From Streptomyces bluensis (GTDB lineage Bacteria; Actinomycetota; Actinomycetes; Streptomycetales; Streptomycetaceae), in assembly GCF_014650715.1 (NCBI RefSeq), contig NZ_BMVM01000021.1:62001-126000 (forward strand): 64,000 bases of DNA, given 5' to 3'. The stretch's first letter is position 1; each line of letters opens with the position of its first letter. Below the pieces are notes generated by a model. That model saw only the letters and a list, made by a program, of their open reading frames with translations, searched no databases and was not told the DNA's origin. Of this stretch, positions 43,022 to 52,067 are shown one piece after another. Both the position numbers and the translations under genes were made by a program.

Positions 43022-43566
43022 CAGAGAAAGTCCTAGCGTGGGAAAACTGCCCCTGCACAACAGCGCCGACGAGCTGCGCAGATGTGCAGGGAGAGGGGAG
43101 AGGGCTACTTACTGGTGCGGATCTCGACGAGCATGTGCTCGTGGCATTCAGGGTCGGCAGCATCCCCGAGGGGTGCCGTCTGCACGGCTGACCCCGTAGC
43201 AGAGCAGTTGCCGGGGAGCGGGACATCGGCAGTGCTACGCGGACTGCGGATGGTTTGCTCGATCACGTTGATGCTCTCGACTGTGAGGTTCTTGGCTGCT
43301 GGGGGGTTGCGAGTGCTGTCGGCTACTTAGTGGGGCACCAGCATCACTGGCAGCGAGTTGCTGGGATGCGGGCTGAGCAGGACGGGCTTCAGGGCATCTC
43401 GTTCCCTGCATGTCGGTCTGGTAGTGCGTGGCTGAGCGGCAGTTGGACTGCGGAAGGATGGCCGCCGTGCGCGACGTGTCTGTGCGTGCTGATGGGCCCC
43501 GAGAGCGGGCGCGTTAACGACGGTGCCCTGACTTTCGTTCCACATCACACATGGCGCCCGCCAAGA
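43022..43566. other. Gap between two secreted-protein genes
   Basis: No frame with convincing bias or start was found. The part next to 43021 should contain the promoter of the FG-GAP gene, but I cannot point to a clear -10. No repeats or long hairpins were noticed. Confidence 0.4.
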
Positions 43567-44070
43567 TCAGCCAGCGACCCGAAGTTCGATGAGCGTGGTG
43601 GGTTCGCCGGTCTCGCCCGCCTCGCCGTATCCGGTGAAGTCGTTGGCAGGTGCGTTGATGACGGTGGTAGTGCCGTCATCTTCCCTGATCGTGGTTTTCA
43701 CCGGGTCGGCGGAGGTCCAGATGCCGTAAGCCTGAGGAATTTCAAGGACGAGGAAGGCGGGCTTTGCTGTGACGTCGAAGCAGAAGTCCTTCTGCCCCGC
43801 ACGACTCATGATCGAGATGTCCTCACTGCCGTTGCAGGCTGTCATCACCATATGACCGTCGCCGCGCTTGAGGATGGCTCCCGTCTCAGCCTCGATCTTT
43901 GCCGCACCCGGGTAGTTGAAGTCCTCGACCGCGTATGGCATGTCGCTTCCGGCTGCGGCTGTGGCAACGCTGCCCTGCACGGCCTCGGTTACGGCGAACA
44001 CCGTCGCGGTGGCTGCAAACACGGCTGCGAGACCGACCAGGAGCTTTTTGTACACATGGAATATAGTCAT
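43567..44070 (-). CDS. Small secreted or membrane-anchored protein of unknown function
   Basis: The protein has 167 aa from ATG 44070, with AAAGG six bases before. The hydrophobic N terminus (LLVGLAAVFAATATVFAVTEAV) is a signal peptide or anchor. The mature part has two Cys (TACNGSED, DFCFDV) and a predicted beta-rich fold. I do not recognise the family. It lies in the accessory region beside degenerate DNA. Confidence 0.65.
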   Translation of the reverse strand: MTIFHVYKKLLVGLAAVFAATATVFAVTEAVQGSVATAAAGSDMPYAVEDFNYPGAAKIEAETGAILKRGDGHMVMTACNGSEDISIMSRAGQKDFCFDVTAKPAFLVLEIPQAYGIWTSADPVKTTIREDDGTTTVINAPANDFTGYGEAGETGEPTTLIELRVAG

Positions 44071-44564
44071 CGTGTGCCTTTCGGTAAATAGGCGACGAAG
44101 GATTTGTTGCCCCATCGGTTCGCAGGAAAGTGAACCACGCGCAAGATCCAGTCCGTGAGCCGTCTTGAGTGATTCATGTCACCGAGAATTTGCGCCATCG
44201 CGTACAACCATTCACCCTGACGCCGCGGATCCTGGCTCACCGATGGACTTAAAGCCTCAAGTAATCAATATTGTTCGCAAAGGGGGTCAACCACCATCCA
44301 TGGCGCTTTTATCGCGAACATGTCGATCTTGGGCTGCGGTTGCCGGTAGCCTACTCACCTGCAAGGGGAGGGTGGTGCGTCCCGCCGGCCTGTAACCGGG
44401 TGCGGCTCGTAGGCGTGCACGATCAAGCGGCTCCAGCCAGGCTGGAATATTGCCGCTCTTCGCCTGTTTCATATGGAAAGTGCTCCACTTCTGCGCGTCT
44501 CCTTCGCGTGAATGCAGTGCGCTTTATTTGCTGGATTTAAACCAAAACAGAGGGGACCGTCGAA
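44071..44564. other. Gap, no gene recognised
   Basis: This stretch is lower in GC than the window average and frames are short and unbiased. It leads into a remnant of a toxin gene on the plus strand and may include that gene's former promoter. Nothing else is supported. Confidence 0.4.
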
Positions 44565-44692
44565 GTGAAACGACGCAGACCCTCCCGGGCTCTGGTTCGG
44601 GAGCATTGAAGAGGTTCTCGGTTCGCCGGTGACTGCTGCGGATGCTGCTATCCGCAGGCATGCTGGCAGGTCTTCTATTGATCCGAAACGGT
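44565..44692 (+). pseudogene. 5' remnant of a second polymorphic toxin gene
   Basis: The plus strand here reads GTGAAACGACGCAGACCCTC, then a run matching the start of the 1370-aa toxin gene (minus strand near 40754), including CCTCCCGG, TGGTTCGGGAG and CTGCGGATGCTGCT. Over about 110 bases the two agree at most positions. The frame is broken after about 14 codons and nothing of the ALF repeats follows. It is therefore the leftover of a former paralogue in the opposite orientation. Confidence 0.65.
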
Positions 44693-44989
44693 AGGTATTC
44701 CGGGTCGTTGATCCCTGCGTGAGTGAACTGGTGGGGGATGCGCGACAGTGAAGCTTCCCCCTGTGACCTGCGAAACGTCGAAGGCGTCGATCATGTCGTG
44801 GCGCTCGGCGCGACCGGCATTCGGGCCCTCAACGATCCCGTGCAGGATGGCAAGCACCTGGACGAGCGTGTCGCCCCTCTGCCGCAGTGGAAGCATCGCC
44901 CCAGCCTCAGCCGCAAGCCACGTCGGCCTTCCGGATGGGTCCTGCGGAAGGTGAAGGCTGGCCTTTCGGCGTACACAAATGGAGTCAGC

Positions 44990-45590
44990 AGCGCCCCGTC
45001 AAATCCGTGACTGGGTCGCAGTTCTCAGCTGCAGGATGACAAGCAGCTTGGTGCCCGGTACCAACTTCCGGTTGACGGAGGTCGATTGGACGAACACGGT
45101 GTACGACGGGTTGTCGCCCGGCTTCACCGTGACCTCTCACTCCGGCAGACCGAGGAGCTGGTGGGCCGCTGGGCCCGAGAACACCCTGCCGGTCATCCGG
45201 CCGGTGGCCGAATCCTTCTCCGCCACGGCGAGCTGCTTGTTGCCCTGGGTCTTCTCACGCTTGGAAAGCTCGTAGAAGGCGCAGCCGGTCTTGTACGGAT
45301 GCCCGGCGCGGGTGACGAAGTCTCGGATCTGTGTCTGCTGATCGACCGGGATCAGGATGTACTTGCCGGCGTCCAGGGCATCGAGATTGGCCTTCACCTC
45401 GGCAGTGTTCAATTCTGGCCCATGGCGGACAGGTTCCTGGTACCGCGCACGCCCTGTTCGCGGCACCGCAGGAAGCTCGTGGCAGCCGTCTTGACGGTGC
45501 CGATGGCCTCCTCTGCTGGAGTCCGCATCCCAGATCGCGCTGGCGGGTCCTCGGCAAGGTCCGCACCGACCCGAAGTGGGCGACCGCACT
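44990..45590 (-). pseudogene. Frame-broken gene of unknown function
   Basis: One minus-strand frame gives a convincing protein stretch (ANLDALDAGKYILIPVDQ; then RDFVTRAGHPYKTGCAFYEL; SGPAAHQLLGLP) and stops near 45137. A different frame then continues sensibly (VKPGDNPSYTVFVQSTSVNR; KLVPGTKLLVILQ). This implies at least one frameshift or internal stop, and the upstream part also looks scrambled. I do not recognise the family. Confidence 0.5.
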
Positions 45591-45816
45591 GGTGAGGGCC
45601 CTGCTGGTCCTGACGAACCGCGAAGTCTCCCGCTGACCGACGATCTTCACCGAAGTCATCCGCCCGCGACCGGCCCGAGCATCGAGAACCCCGCGCACAC
45701 CAGACCCGTGACCTGCAATTCACGATGCACACTGCTCAGTGGCCGTCAGAGGTCGCCGAGACCGGGCTGGTCGGCCAGCGGGCGGGGCCCCGGTCCCGGT
45801 GCCTTCGGTGGGGTGG

Positions 45817-46185
45817 TCATGGCGGGCAGATCTCGCGCAACGTGCCGAGCGCGCGGGCGAGGCTGCGGCCTTGGTCGGGGCCGTCGGCGAAGCCTCGGCA
45901 GATCGCCGGGGTGTCAGTTCCCAGGGTCTTGTGGCACACCACGTGGGCCTCGGCCCGCCTGGCTCGGGTGACCATCTCGGTGACCCGGCCGGGCTGCAGG
46001 TCCATCGGGTTGCCCGCGTGGAAGATGCAGGTGTCGCAGCGGTGGGCGCACAGCCGTACGGCGCCGGTGGCTGGGTCGGCGACGTCGGCGCACAGTCCAT
46101 CGTCCTCCGGTTCGACGCCTACGTCGCCGTAGGTGAGGCCCTGCTGGGGCGGTTCGCCGTGGCCTTGCATCGTGCGCTGGTTCAT
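45817..46185 (-). CDS. Cys/His-rich hypothetical protein
   Basis: The protein has 122 aa, and ATG 46185 overlaps the preceding gene's stop (ATGA). It contains CAHRCDTCIFHAG, then VVCHKTLG and AICRGF: five Cys with neighbouring His, suggesting a metal site. GRVTEMVTRARRAEAHVVCH looks like a conserved helix. I know such genes only as hypotheticals in Streptomyces accessory DNA and cannot assign a role. Confidence 0.6.
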   Translation of the reverse strand: MNQRTMQGHGEPPQQGLTYGDVGVEPEDDGLCADVADPATGAVRLCAHRCDTCIFHAGNPMDLQPGRVTEMVTRARRAEAHVVCHKTLGTDTPAICRGFADGPDQGRSLARALGTLREICPP

Positions 46186-46565
46186 TGGCGGCCTCCGCAG
46201 CCAGCGTGCGCGCAACCGCCGCAGAACCCGCCGTCGTTGCACGAGCACGGGCAACGGCCCGGTGTGCGGTGCGGGGCGGTCGGCTGGCGGTCCGGGGCGG
46301 GGACGCGTGCGGTGGAGGGCGGCGGGGTGCCGTCGGGGTCTGAGGTGGTGCGCCGTGCGGCTGCTGCGAGCAGGCCGGTGCGTGCCGACCGGGGCAGTTG
46401 ATCGAGTGCCTGAAGGCAGTAGCCCAGGTTAGTGTCGCCTGGCCTGACGGGGGTACGGGTGCAGGCCAGCAGGTGTCCGGCGGCCTCCGCCACCGCCCAG
46501 GTGAGGGTGGGTGGGTCCAGGTGTCCACGGTCCTCGCCCCTCAGGTGGTCCGCCGCACTGTCCAA
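46182..46565 (-). CDS. Hypothetical protein with Cys-rich C terminus
   Basis: The protein has 127 aa from a TTG start, the only start in frame before an upstream stop. The helical N-terminal half (TLTWAVAEAAGHLLACTRTPVRPGDTN) is followed by a Pro/Thr linker and CPCSCNDGGFCGGCAHAGCGG, a dense cysteine cluster. It is coupled to the next Cys-rich gene. Together they look like a small two-gene unit of unknown function; the weak start may mean that the 5' end has been lost. Confidence 0.5.
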   Translation of the reverse strand: MDSAADHLRGEDRGHLDPPTLTWAVAEAAGHLLACTRTPVRPGDTNLGYCLQALDQLPRSARTGLLAAAARRTTSDPDGTPPPSTARVPAPDRQPTAPHRTPGRCPCSCNDGGFCGGCAHAGCGGRQ

Positions 46566-46840
46566 TAGCGTGGCGAGGGAGGGGGCTTCATCGTCTTCAG
46601 CGGCGCAGGACGACCGTCTGGATCACCAGCTGTCCACCCCCGACCGGCGGCTTCCCTCGTTCCCATGTTCTGGGTCCCCCGCCGGGGGCTCGAACCTACG
46701 CAGCACCGGTCACCCGGCACCCTGCCCCACGAGGCACAACGCCCCCGCCAGCCGACCCCCCATTGCACATCCATTGCACAAACTCGCGGGAACTGCCGGG
46801 AACACCCCAGGTCAGCCGGGCACACCCACCACGACGCCAA

Positions 46841-46877
46841 ACGGTCCTGACCCCGGAAAACACCAGGTCAGGACCGT
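46841..46877. terminator. 12-bp-stem hairpin
   Basis: ACGGTCCTGACC (46841-46852) pairs with GGTCAGGACCGT (46866-46877) around a 13-base loop containing GGAAAA, and AAAA follows. It has the look of an intrinsic terminator, though no gene ends immediately before it on either strand. It may belong to an element whose gene has been lost. Confidence 0.6.
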
Positions 46878-46994
46878 AAAAGCAGACGAGTCGGGCTGTA
46901 CGCCGGGTACAGTGCGAGCAGCCTTCGCCCGCGACTCCCGCCGCAGACTCGAATCCAGGTCAAGCCCTCAATGTCACCCGAACAGAACAACTGA

Positions 46995-47195
46995 CTGCCA
47001 TGCCATTCCTTGTCCGGCGTCAACCGCAAAGAGATCGAGTTGATGCGGTACCGCTGATCCGTCGGCGTACCGCAACTCCCCCCTCGAAAAAGTGTCCGAG
47101 GTGGGAGCCGCACCTCGCACAACGAACCTCTGTCCGCACCATCCCATGGGAACGGTCTTCCAGAAGTTCCACTGCATCTGAGTTGCGTGCCGTGA
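46995..47195 (-). pseudogene. msrB: Decayed 3' end of an msrB gene
   Basis: On the minus strand the DNA aligns with the last 190 bases of the intact msrB at 53.1-53.3 kb, in the same orientation, at roughly 70-75% by eye. Shared landmarks are GAGATCGAGTTGATGC, GTCCGCACCATCCC and GAGTTGCGTGC (plus-strand spelling). Translated, it keeps TPTDQRY and INSISLRLTPD, but the catalytic Cys in RYCINS has become Arg and the reading frame is broken upstream. It marks one side of the segment holding the caspase-like gene. Confidence 0.75.
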
Positions 47196-47238
47196 CTCGT
47201 CACCCCCCGGAAGCCACAGGAGTTCACCTCCGCCACGC

Positions 47239-47484
47239 TCACACCGGGACGACGTGAACGATCGCACCGGCCTCTTCTTCCGCCCGCGCGATCAGCGCGT
47301 CCACCCCCGCGAACTGCTCCTCTATGGCATCGCTGTCGACCACCTGCCGCGTCGCCGCGTGCACCAGGTACGCCGAGACGTCCATACCTGCCCGCTCCGC
47401 ATTCTGCCTGATGCGCTCGGCCTGTGCCTTCTCCCGACTGATGCTGATCCGTACCTGCGCCAGATCGGTAGCGTATGCCGCCAC
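47239..47484 (-). CDS. Antitoxin-like protein (ribbon-helix-helix type), no toxin visible
   Basis: The protein has 81 aa from GTG 47484. It starts with a possible beta strand (QVRISISREKAQAERIRQNAERAGMDVSAYLVHAATRQV), matching the ribbon-helix-helix antitoxins that bind operator DNA as dimers, and ends with an acidic tail (AEEEAGAIVHVVPV) that could neutralise a partner. A toxin gene would be expected directly downstream, but that place is taken by the msrB remnant. It is therefore an orphan or has lost its partner. Confidence 0.6.
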   Translation of the reverse strand: MAAYATDLAQVRISISREKAQAERIRQNAERAGMDVSAYLVHAATRQVVDSDAIEEQFAGVDALIARAEEEAGAIVHVVPV

Positions 47485-47708
47485 GCGTATTACAAAGCTT
47501 CAGGTGACGGCCGAACCGACCCGAAGCGGACTTCCCGGAGGCCGGCCCCTCGGGCGGCTCAACGGCAGGCCGTTCAGCGGGTCTGCGTGATGCTCTGTCT
47601 CCGCTCGCCGACATGATCCGGCGTTGCTGGAGCCCGGCTCGGCACCGGCCGTCGACTGGCACAATGCATCGAAAGTTCATGGGAGTTCACGGGGACGGGG
47701 GACGCGTC

Positions 47709-50700
47709 ATGCGGCGTCAGGCGTTGGTGGTGGGCGTCGAAGGACCTGCCGCGGACCCCGCTGACGACTCACCCCCACCGTGGCAGCAACTGACCTTCGC
47801 GGCGCCGTGCGCGCAACGGGTGCGCACGGCGCTGGAGAAGGAGTACGCCTATGTCCTCTTGGAGCCCGATCGTGACCCCGCGTCCACCGCGGCCGCGCTG
47901 GGCGGCGCCCTGACTCAGGCCGTGAGCAGCGAGGCCGACTTCACCGTCATCCATCTCCTCGCACACGGAGCCCCGACCCGCAACGGTCACGGCATCCAGG
48001 CGGTGGGCGGGGACGGTCGCCTCACCGAGGAGCTGGCCCGTTGGGTCAACATGGCGGAGAACCAGGACACGGAGGGCAGCGGGGATCCGGCCGTTCTGCT
48101 GATCCTCGATCTGTGCCATGCCGGCGCCGTGGTGACCGAGCATCTGCGGTCGCTGGTCCGGCCGGAGCGCCGCCGTGTCTGGGTGCTCGCCGCCTGCCAG
48201 TCGAAGGAGGAGGCCTATGACGGCCGCCTGAGCACCGCCGTCGACGAGGTGCTTCGCGGCTTCGCCTCCGGGAACCTGAAGCTCGACCCATCGGTGCTGT
48301 ACATCCCGATCGCCCGGTTCTGCCGTGAGGTGGCCCTCCATGTGGAATCGCGGAGCACATCCGTGAATCCACAATCCGTCGAGCAGCCATTGGCCGCGCT
48401 CGGTGCAGACCTGTCGCATCTGAGGTTCTTCGCCAACCCCCAGTACGAACCGGCCGGCGCGCGCAGGCTCACCGGCGTGGATCCTGCTGTGTTCACCCTC
48501 CTCGACGAAGTGGCCGACGCCCGCCACTTCGTGATCCGGGCGCATGGTGCCGACAGCGCCTTCGGCAACCTCGGCGCTCCGTCCTTCACCGGACGGAGTG
48601 ACGAACTCCGTGAGCTGGCAGGCTGGTTGGATGGCCGTGGACCCTCGTTACGTGTGGTCACCGGCGTACCGGGGGTCGGCAAATCCGCTCTGATCGGCAC
48701 CTTCGTGTGTGCCGCGCATCCGGCGCTGCACGAGACCACCGAGCAGTTGTGGCGGCCGTCGGGCGGCGACATTCACGAGACCACCGACGAACTCGCGATC
48801 GTGCACGCGCGACGGCGCGGTGTCCCGGAGATCCTCACCTCGCTCGCCACTCAGTGGGAGCTCAGTTCTCCCGGCGACGCGACGACGTGGACAACGGACC
48901 GGTTGGTCACGGCACTGCGGGCCAAGCCCGTTCCGCCCTGTCTCGTCATGGACGCGGTGGACGAGGCCGAGCACCCGGCCGATCTGGTCAGCGCCGTGCT
49001 GCTGCCCTTGGCATCCATTCGGCGGTCGGACGGGGGACCGCTGTGCAGGATGCTCGTCGCGACGCGTCCGGAAGCGGCACCACGGCCGCTCATCGAGGCG
49101 GCCCGTGCCTGCGACGGACTGATCGACCTGGACAAGGTGTCACCCCTGCGACTGCGCAAGGACCTGACCCAGTTCGTTCTGCGGGTACTGCGGCCGCTGC
49201 TCCCCGGCGTATCGCCGTGGTGCTCACTCGCGGCAGCCGAGAGCCTGGGCGGCGCGCTGGCCGACACCTTGTTGAACGGGCCACGCGAGTGGGGCGAGTT
49301 CCTTGTCGCCGGGCTCTATCTGAGACTCCTCCAGGAACAGATGCCACCGCCGGCGACGACCGAGCAGGCCGAGCGCCTGGGCAGTGAGGTGCCCCGTACG
49401 CTCGACGCGGTCCTCGACCTCCATCTCCGTCTTGACCCCCGACCGGGCCTGCACGAGCTGCTGGCCGCGCTGGCCTGGGCGGAGGGCGCGGGAATGCCGG
49501 AGGACCTTCTCGCCCAGGTCGCGAACCCCGATCCGGGTCCGGTCGGGGAAGACCGGGCACCCACCGCCGGTCTGCTTCGGGCCGCGCGTTTCTACATACG
49601 CCGCAACGTCGATCGTGAAGGCGCTCCGCTCTACCGGCTCTTCCATCAAGGGCTGGCCGACCGGCTCCGCGAACGTCCTGTCCTGGACGCGACCACGGTC
49701 TGGGATCGCCTGCTCGCGACGGTGCGCACAAGCGGCTCCGGCCGCCGCCGGTGGGCGACCGCCGAGCCGTATCTGCTGCGGCACGCGGCGCGTCACAGCG
49801 TCCTTGCCGGCAGGCTCGACGAACTCCTCCAGGACAGCGAATACCTCGTTCACGCGGACCCGGCCCCCCTGGCCCAGGAGCTCTACCACGGTGAACACGG
49901 CCCTCACGGAACGGTCTATCTGACCTCGTACGGAGCCCACCACGACGGTCCGCCCGGACAGCGGCGCGACATCCTGGCTGTCGACGCGGCCCGGCATCAG
50001 AAATGGCAGCTCGCGGCAGACCTCACGCAGGACACCGGCCGTCACATCGCCTGGACCGCCGGCCGGTCGCTGCACACCAACCTCCTGACGACACTGACCG
50101 GGCACCGCGGCAGGATCTGGGACCTGACAACCCTTGAGATGTACGGCCGTCCCCACGCCTTGACAGCTGGTCAGGACGGAACGGCTCGGCTGTGGGATCT
50201 GGACTCCGCGACGACGACGCTCGAACTCGGGAACCACGGTGCTCCGGTGGGAGGCGTGGTGGCCGGGAAAGTCGACGGCCGCCAACTCGCCGTGACTGGC
50301 TGCGACAGCGGCGAGCTACGGGGATGGGACCTGGCCACGGGACGTCTCCTATGGACCGCCCCGGCCCATACGGGTCCGATCTGGTCCATGGTGAGCGTGC
50401 GCTACAACGGGGTCCCCGCAGTGGCCAGCGCGGGCGAGGACCGGATGATCCACTACTGGGAACTCGCCACCGGAGCCCCGCTCGCCACCACGCACCTGTC
50501 CGCCATCAACGGCCATGTGTGGCACCTGTCCCGCGTCTCCGTCGACGGCATCGGCGACTGCGTCGTGGCCTGCTACGACAACTGGGTCAAGGTCCTGACC
50601 GTCCACGGCGAGGAGGTCGAGCTGCCGCACACCAACTGGGAGCGGCTGTCGTGCTACCGCTATCTCGATCTGGGACACGGTCCCGAGCCGGTCGCGGGTG

Positions 50701-52067
50701 ATCGGGACGGAATCGTGTGGATCGGCAGTGACGAGTACCTCGAACTCCTCAACGAGGATCGTCCTCATGCCGACACCGTCTCCGATCTCACCGCCGCGTC
50801 GCTGGACGGATCCGTGTACCTCCTCAGCGCGGGCGAGGACGGTGTCGCGCAGCTGCATCCGCTGGACGGCAGCGGCAGTGCACGTCAGGTCGTCAGCCAC
50901 ACCACTGCGATCACCCGAGTCGCGGTCGTGTCCGAACCGCACCGGACTCGAATCCTCACGGCGAGCAACGGCGGTACCGTCCGCGTCTCGGACGCGGCCG
51001 GGGGCGAGGTGCCTCAACGCCACCCCGGGCACACCCACGCCATCAATGATCTGACGGTGCTTCCCGACGGACGACTGGTCTCCTGCAGCGAGGACGGAAG
51101 CATGGCTCTGTGGACCGCGGACGGTGCGGTCGGGCAGCGGATCACCCTGCTGCACCACACGGACTTCCCGTTGCCGGACCAAGCCACCGGCATCGCGGTC
51201 CTGACGGCCGGCGAACATCCGCGGATCGTCGCCTCGTGCGCACACGACGGGGTCGCTTTGTGGGACACGAACACGACCGAGAAGCATCTGGAACGGCGCG
51301 ACCTGGGCGAAGGCCCTGGTGCCACCGCAATCATCACCATCACCATCGAGGGGGCCCGGCACATCGTCTATGCCTCCGCCCGAGGTGAGGTGGCGATAGC
51401 CACCGCCGATCATCTGGACCGGATGTCGCGCTGGCCCGACGTCGACATGACGGACCCGGCGTGGAGAGGAGAACCGGAGCGCGTCCTGCTCGCACCGACC
51501 GAGGCCAGGACCATCCACGAATGGGGAGGGAGGACAGTCCCTGTTCCCGTGGCCGCGACATGCCTGGCGGCCTCCGCCACCCACGCCGTCGCCGGATACC
51601 GTTCCGGTCACGTCCGGTCCGCACGCGTGCTGGGCCCGCCCCTGCCGCAGCTCGTCACCGAGCATCCTGTCGCCGTCCACACCGTCGCCGTCGTCGACCT
51701 CGACGGGCAGCCGCACGTCGTCAGCGGTGACGACCGCGGCGAGGTTCGTGTCACCGCACTCGACGCCACCCGGACGTTCACGCTGACCGGCCACACTCGT
51801 GCCGTCTTCGCCGCACTCCCGGTCCTGATCGACGGACACCCGCACCTCTACACCGGCGGACTCGACCGGTCGCTGCGGTTGTGGGACCTGAAAAGCGGTA
51901 GCCAGGCCGACGTCTTCTGGTTCCCGGACACCGTGTGCGCCATCGCCGTTGCCCCCGACGGCGCCCTGTACATCGGTGTAGGCCCGGACATCATCCACAT
52001 GACACCGCACGACCGGCTCCAGGTACGCCCGATTCCGACTCCCGACCAAGGAACAAGCATCCGATGA
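47709..52067 (+). CDS. Caspase-like / STAND NTPase / WD40-repeat protein
   Basis: From ATG 47709 (GGGGGA upstream; ATG 47679 is an alternative) the protein has 1452 aa. Residues 1-225 look like a C14 caspase-type protease: VIHLLAHGAP with His86 and LLILDLCHAGA with Cys136 fit the catalytic dyad. A NACHT/STAND-like NTPase follows, with GVPGVGKSALIG (319-330) and LVMDAVDEAEH as Walker B. The winged-helix region continues to about 720, and from about 790 there are WD40-type repeats (LLTTLTGHRGRIWDL, TARLWDLD, IHYWELATG, LRLWDLKSG). In bacteria this plan senses a trigger through the repeats and unleashes protease activity. The gene is coupled to a hydrolase gene by ATGA. Confidence 0.85.
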   Translation: MRRQALVVGVEGPAADPADDSPPPWQQLTFAAPCAQRVRTALEKEYAYVLLEPDRDPASTAAALGGALTQAVSSEADFTVIHLLAHGAPTRNGHGIQAVGGDGRLTEELARWVNMAENQDTEGSGDPAVLLILDLCHAGAVVTEHLRSLVRPERRRVWVLAACQSKEEAYDGRLSTAVDEVLRGFASGNLKLDPSVLYIPIARFCREVALHVESRSTSVNPQSVEQPLAALGADLSHLRFFANPQYEPAGARRLTGVDPAVFTLLDEVADARHFVIRAHGADSAFGNLGAPSFTGRSDELRELAGWLDGRGPSLRVVTGVPGVGKSALIGTFVCAAHPALHETTEQLWRPSGGDIHETTDELAIVHARRRGVPEILTSLATQWELSSPGDATTWTTDRLVTALRAKPVPPCLVMDAVDEAEHPADLVSAVLLPLASIRRSDGGPLCRMLVATRPEAAPRPLIEAARACDGLIDLDKVSPLRLRKDLTQFVLRVLRPLLPGVSPWCSLAAAESLGGALADTLLNGPREWGEFLVAGLYLRLLQEQMPPPATTEQAERLGSEVPRTLDAVLDLHLRLDPRPGLHELLAALAWAEGAGMPEDLLAQVANPDPGPVGEDRAPTAGLLRAARFYIRRNVDREGAPLYRLFHQGLADRLRERPVLDATTVWDRLLATVRTSGSGRRRWATAEPYLLRHAARHSVLAGRLDELLQDSEYLVHADPAPLAQELYHGEHGPHGTVYLTSYGAHHDGPPGQRRDILAVDAARHQKWQLAADLTQDTGRHIAWTAGRSLHTNLLTTLTGHRGRIWDLTTLEMYGRPHALTAGQDGTARLWDLDSATTTLELGNHGAPVGGVVAGKVDGRQLAVTGCDSGELRGWDLATGRLLWTAPAHTGPIWSMVSVRYNGVPAVASAGEDRMIHYWELATGAPLATTHLSAINGHVWHLSRVSVDGIGDCVVACYDNWVKVLTVHGEEVELPHTNWERLSCYRYLDLGHGPEPVAGDRDGIVWIGSDEYLELLNEDRPHADTVSDLTAASLDGSVYLLSAGEDGVAQLHPLDGSGSARQVVSHTTAITRVAVVSEPHRTRILTASNGGTVRVSDAAGGEVPQRHPGHTHAINDLTVLPDGRLVSCSEDGSMALWTADGAVGQRITLLHHTDFPLPDQATGIAVLTAGEHPRIVASCAHDGVALWDTNTTEKHLERRDLGEGPGATAIITITIEGARHIVYASARGEVAIATADHLDRMSRWPDVDMTDPAWRGEPERVLLAPTEARTIHEWGGRTVPVPVAATCLAASATHAVAGYRSGHVRSARVLGPPLPQLVTEHPVAVHTVAVVDLDGQPHVVSGDDRGEVRVTALDATRTFTLTGHTRAVFAALPVLIDGHPHLYTGGLDRSLRLWDLKSGSQADVFWFPDTVCAIAVAPDGALYIGVGPDIIHMTPHDRLQVRPIPTPDQGTSIR

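Noticed and set aside
44675..44976. Transposase fragment suggested by open frames on both strands
   Set aside because: No DDE or HTH motif can be pointed to; similarity was only impressionistic.
46665..46770. tRNA-like 3' end (reverse complement of CTCGAACC) and the repeat ATTGCACA-TCC-ATTGCACA, suggesting an attachment site
   Set aside because: The supposed T-stem does not pair beyond two bases, no acceptor or anticodon arm is present and no integrase gene is near, so I cannot call an att site or tRNA.
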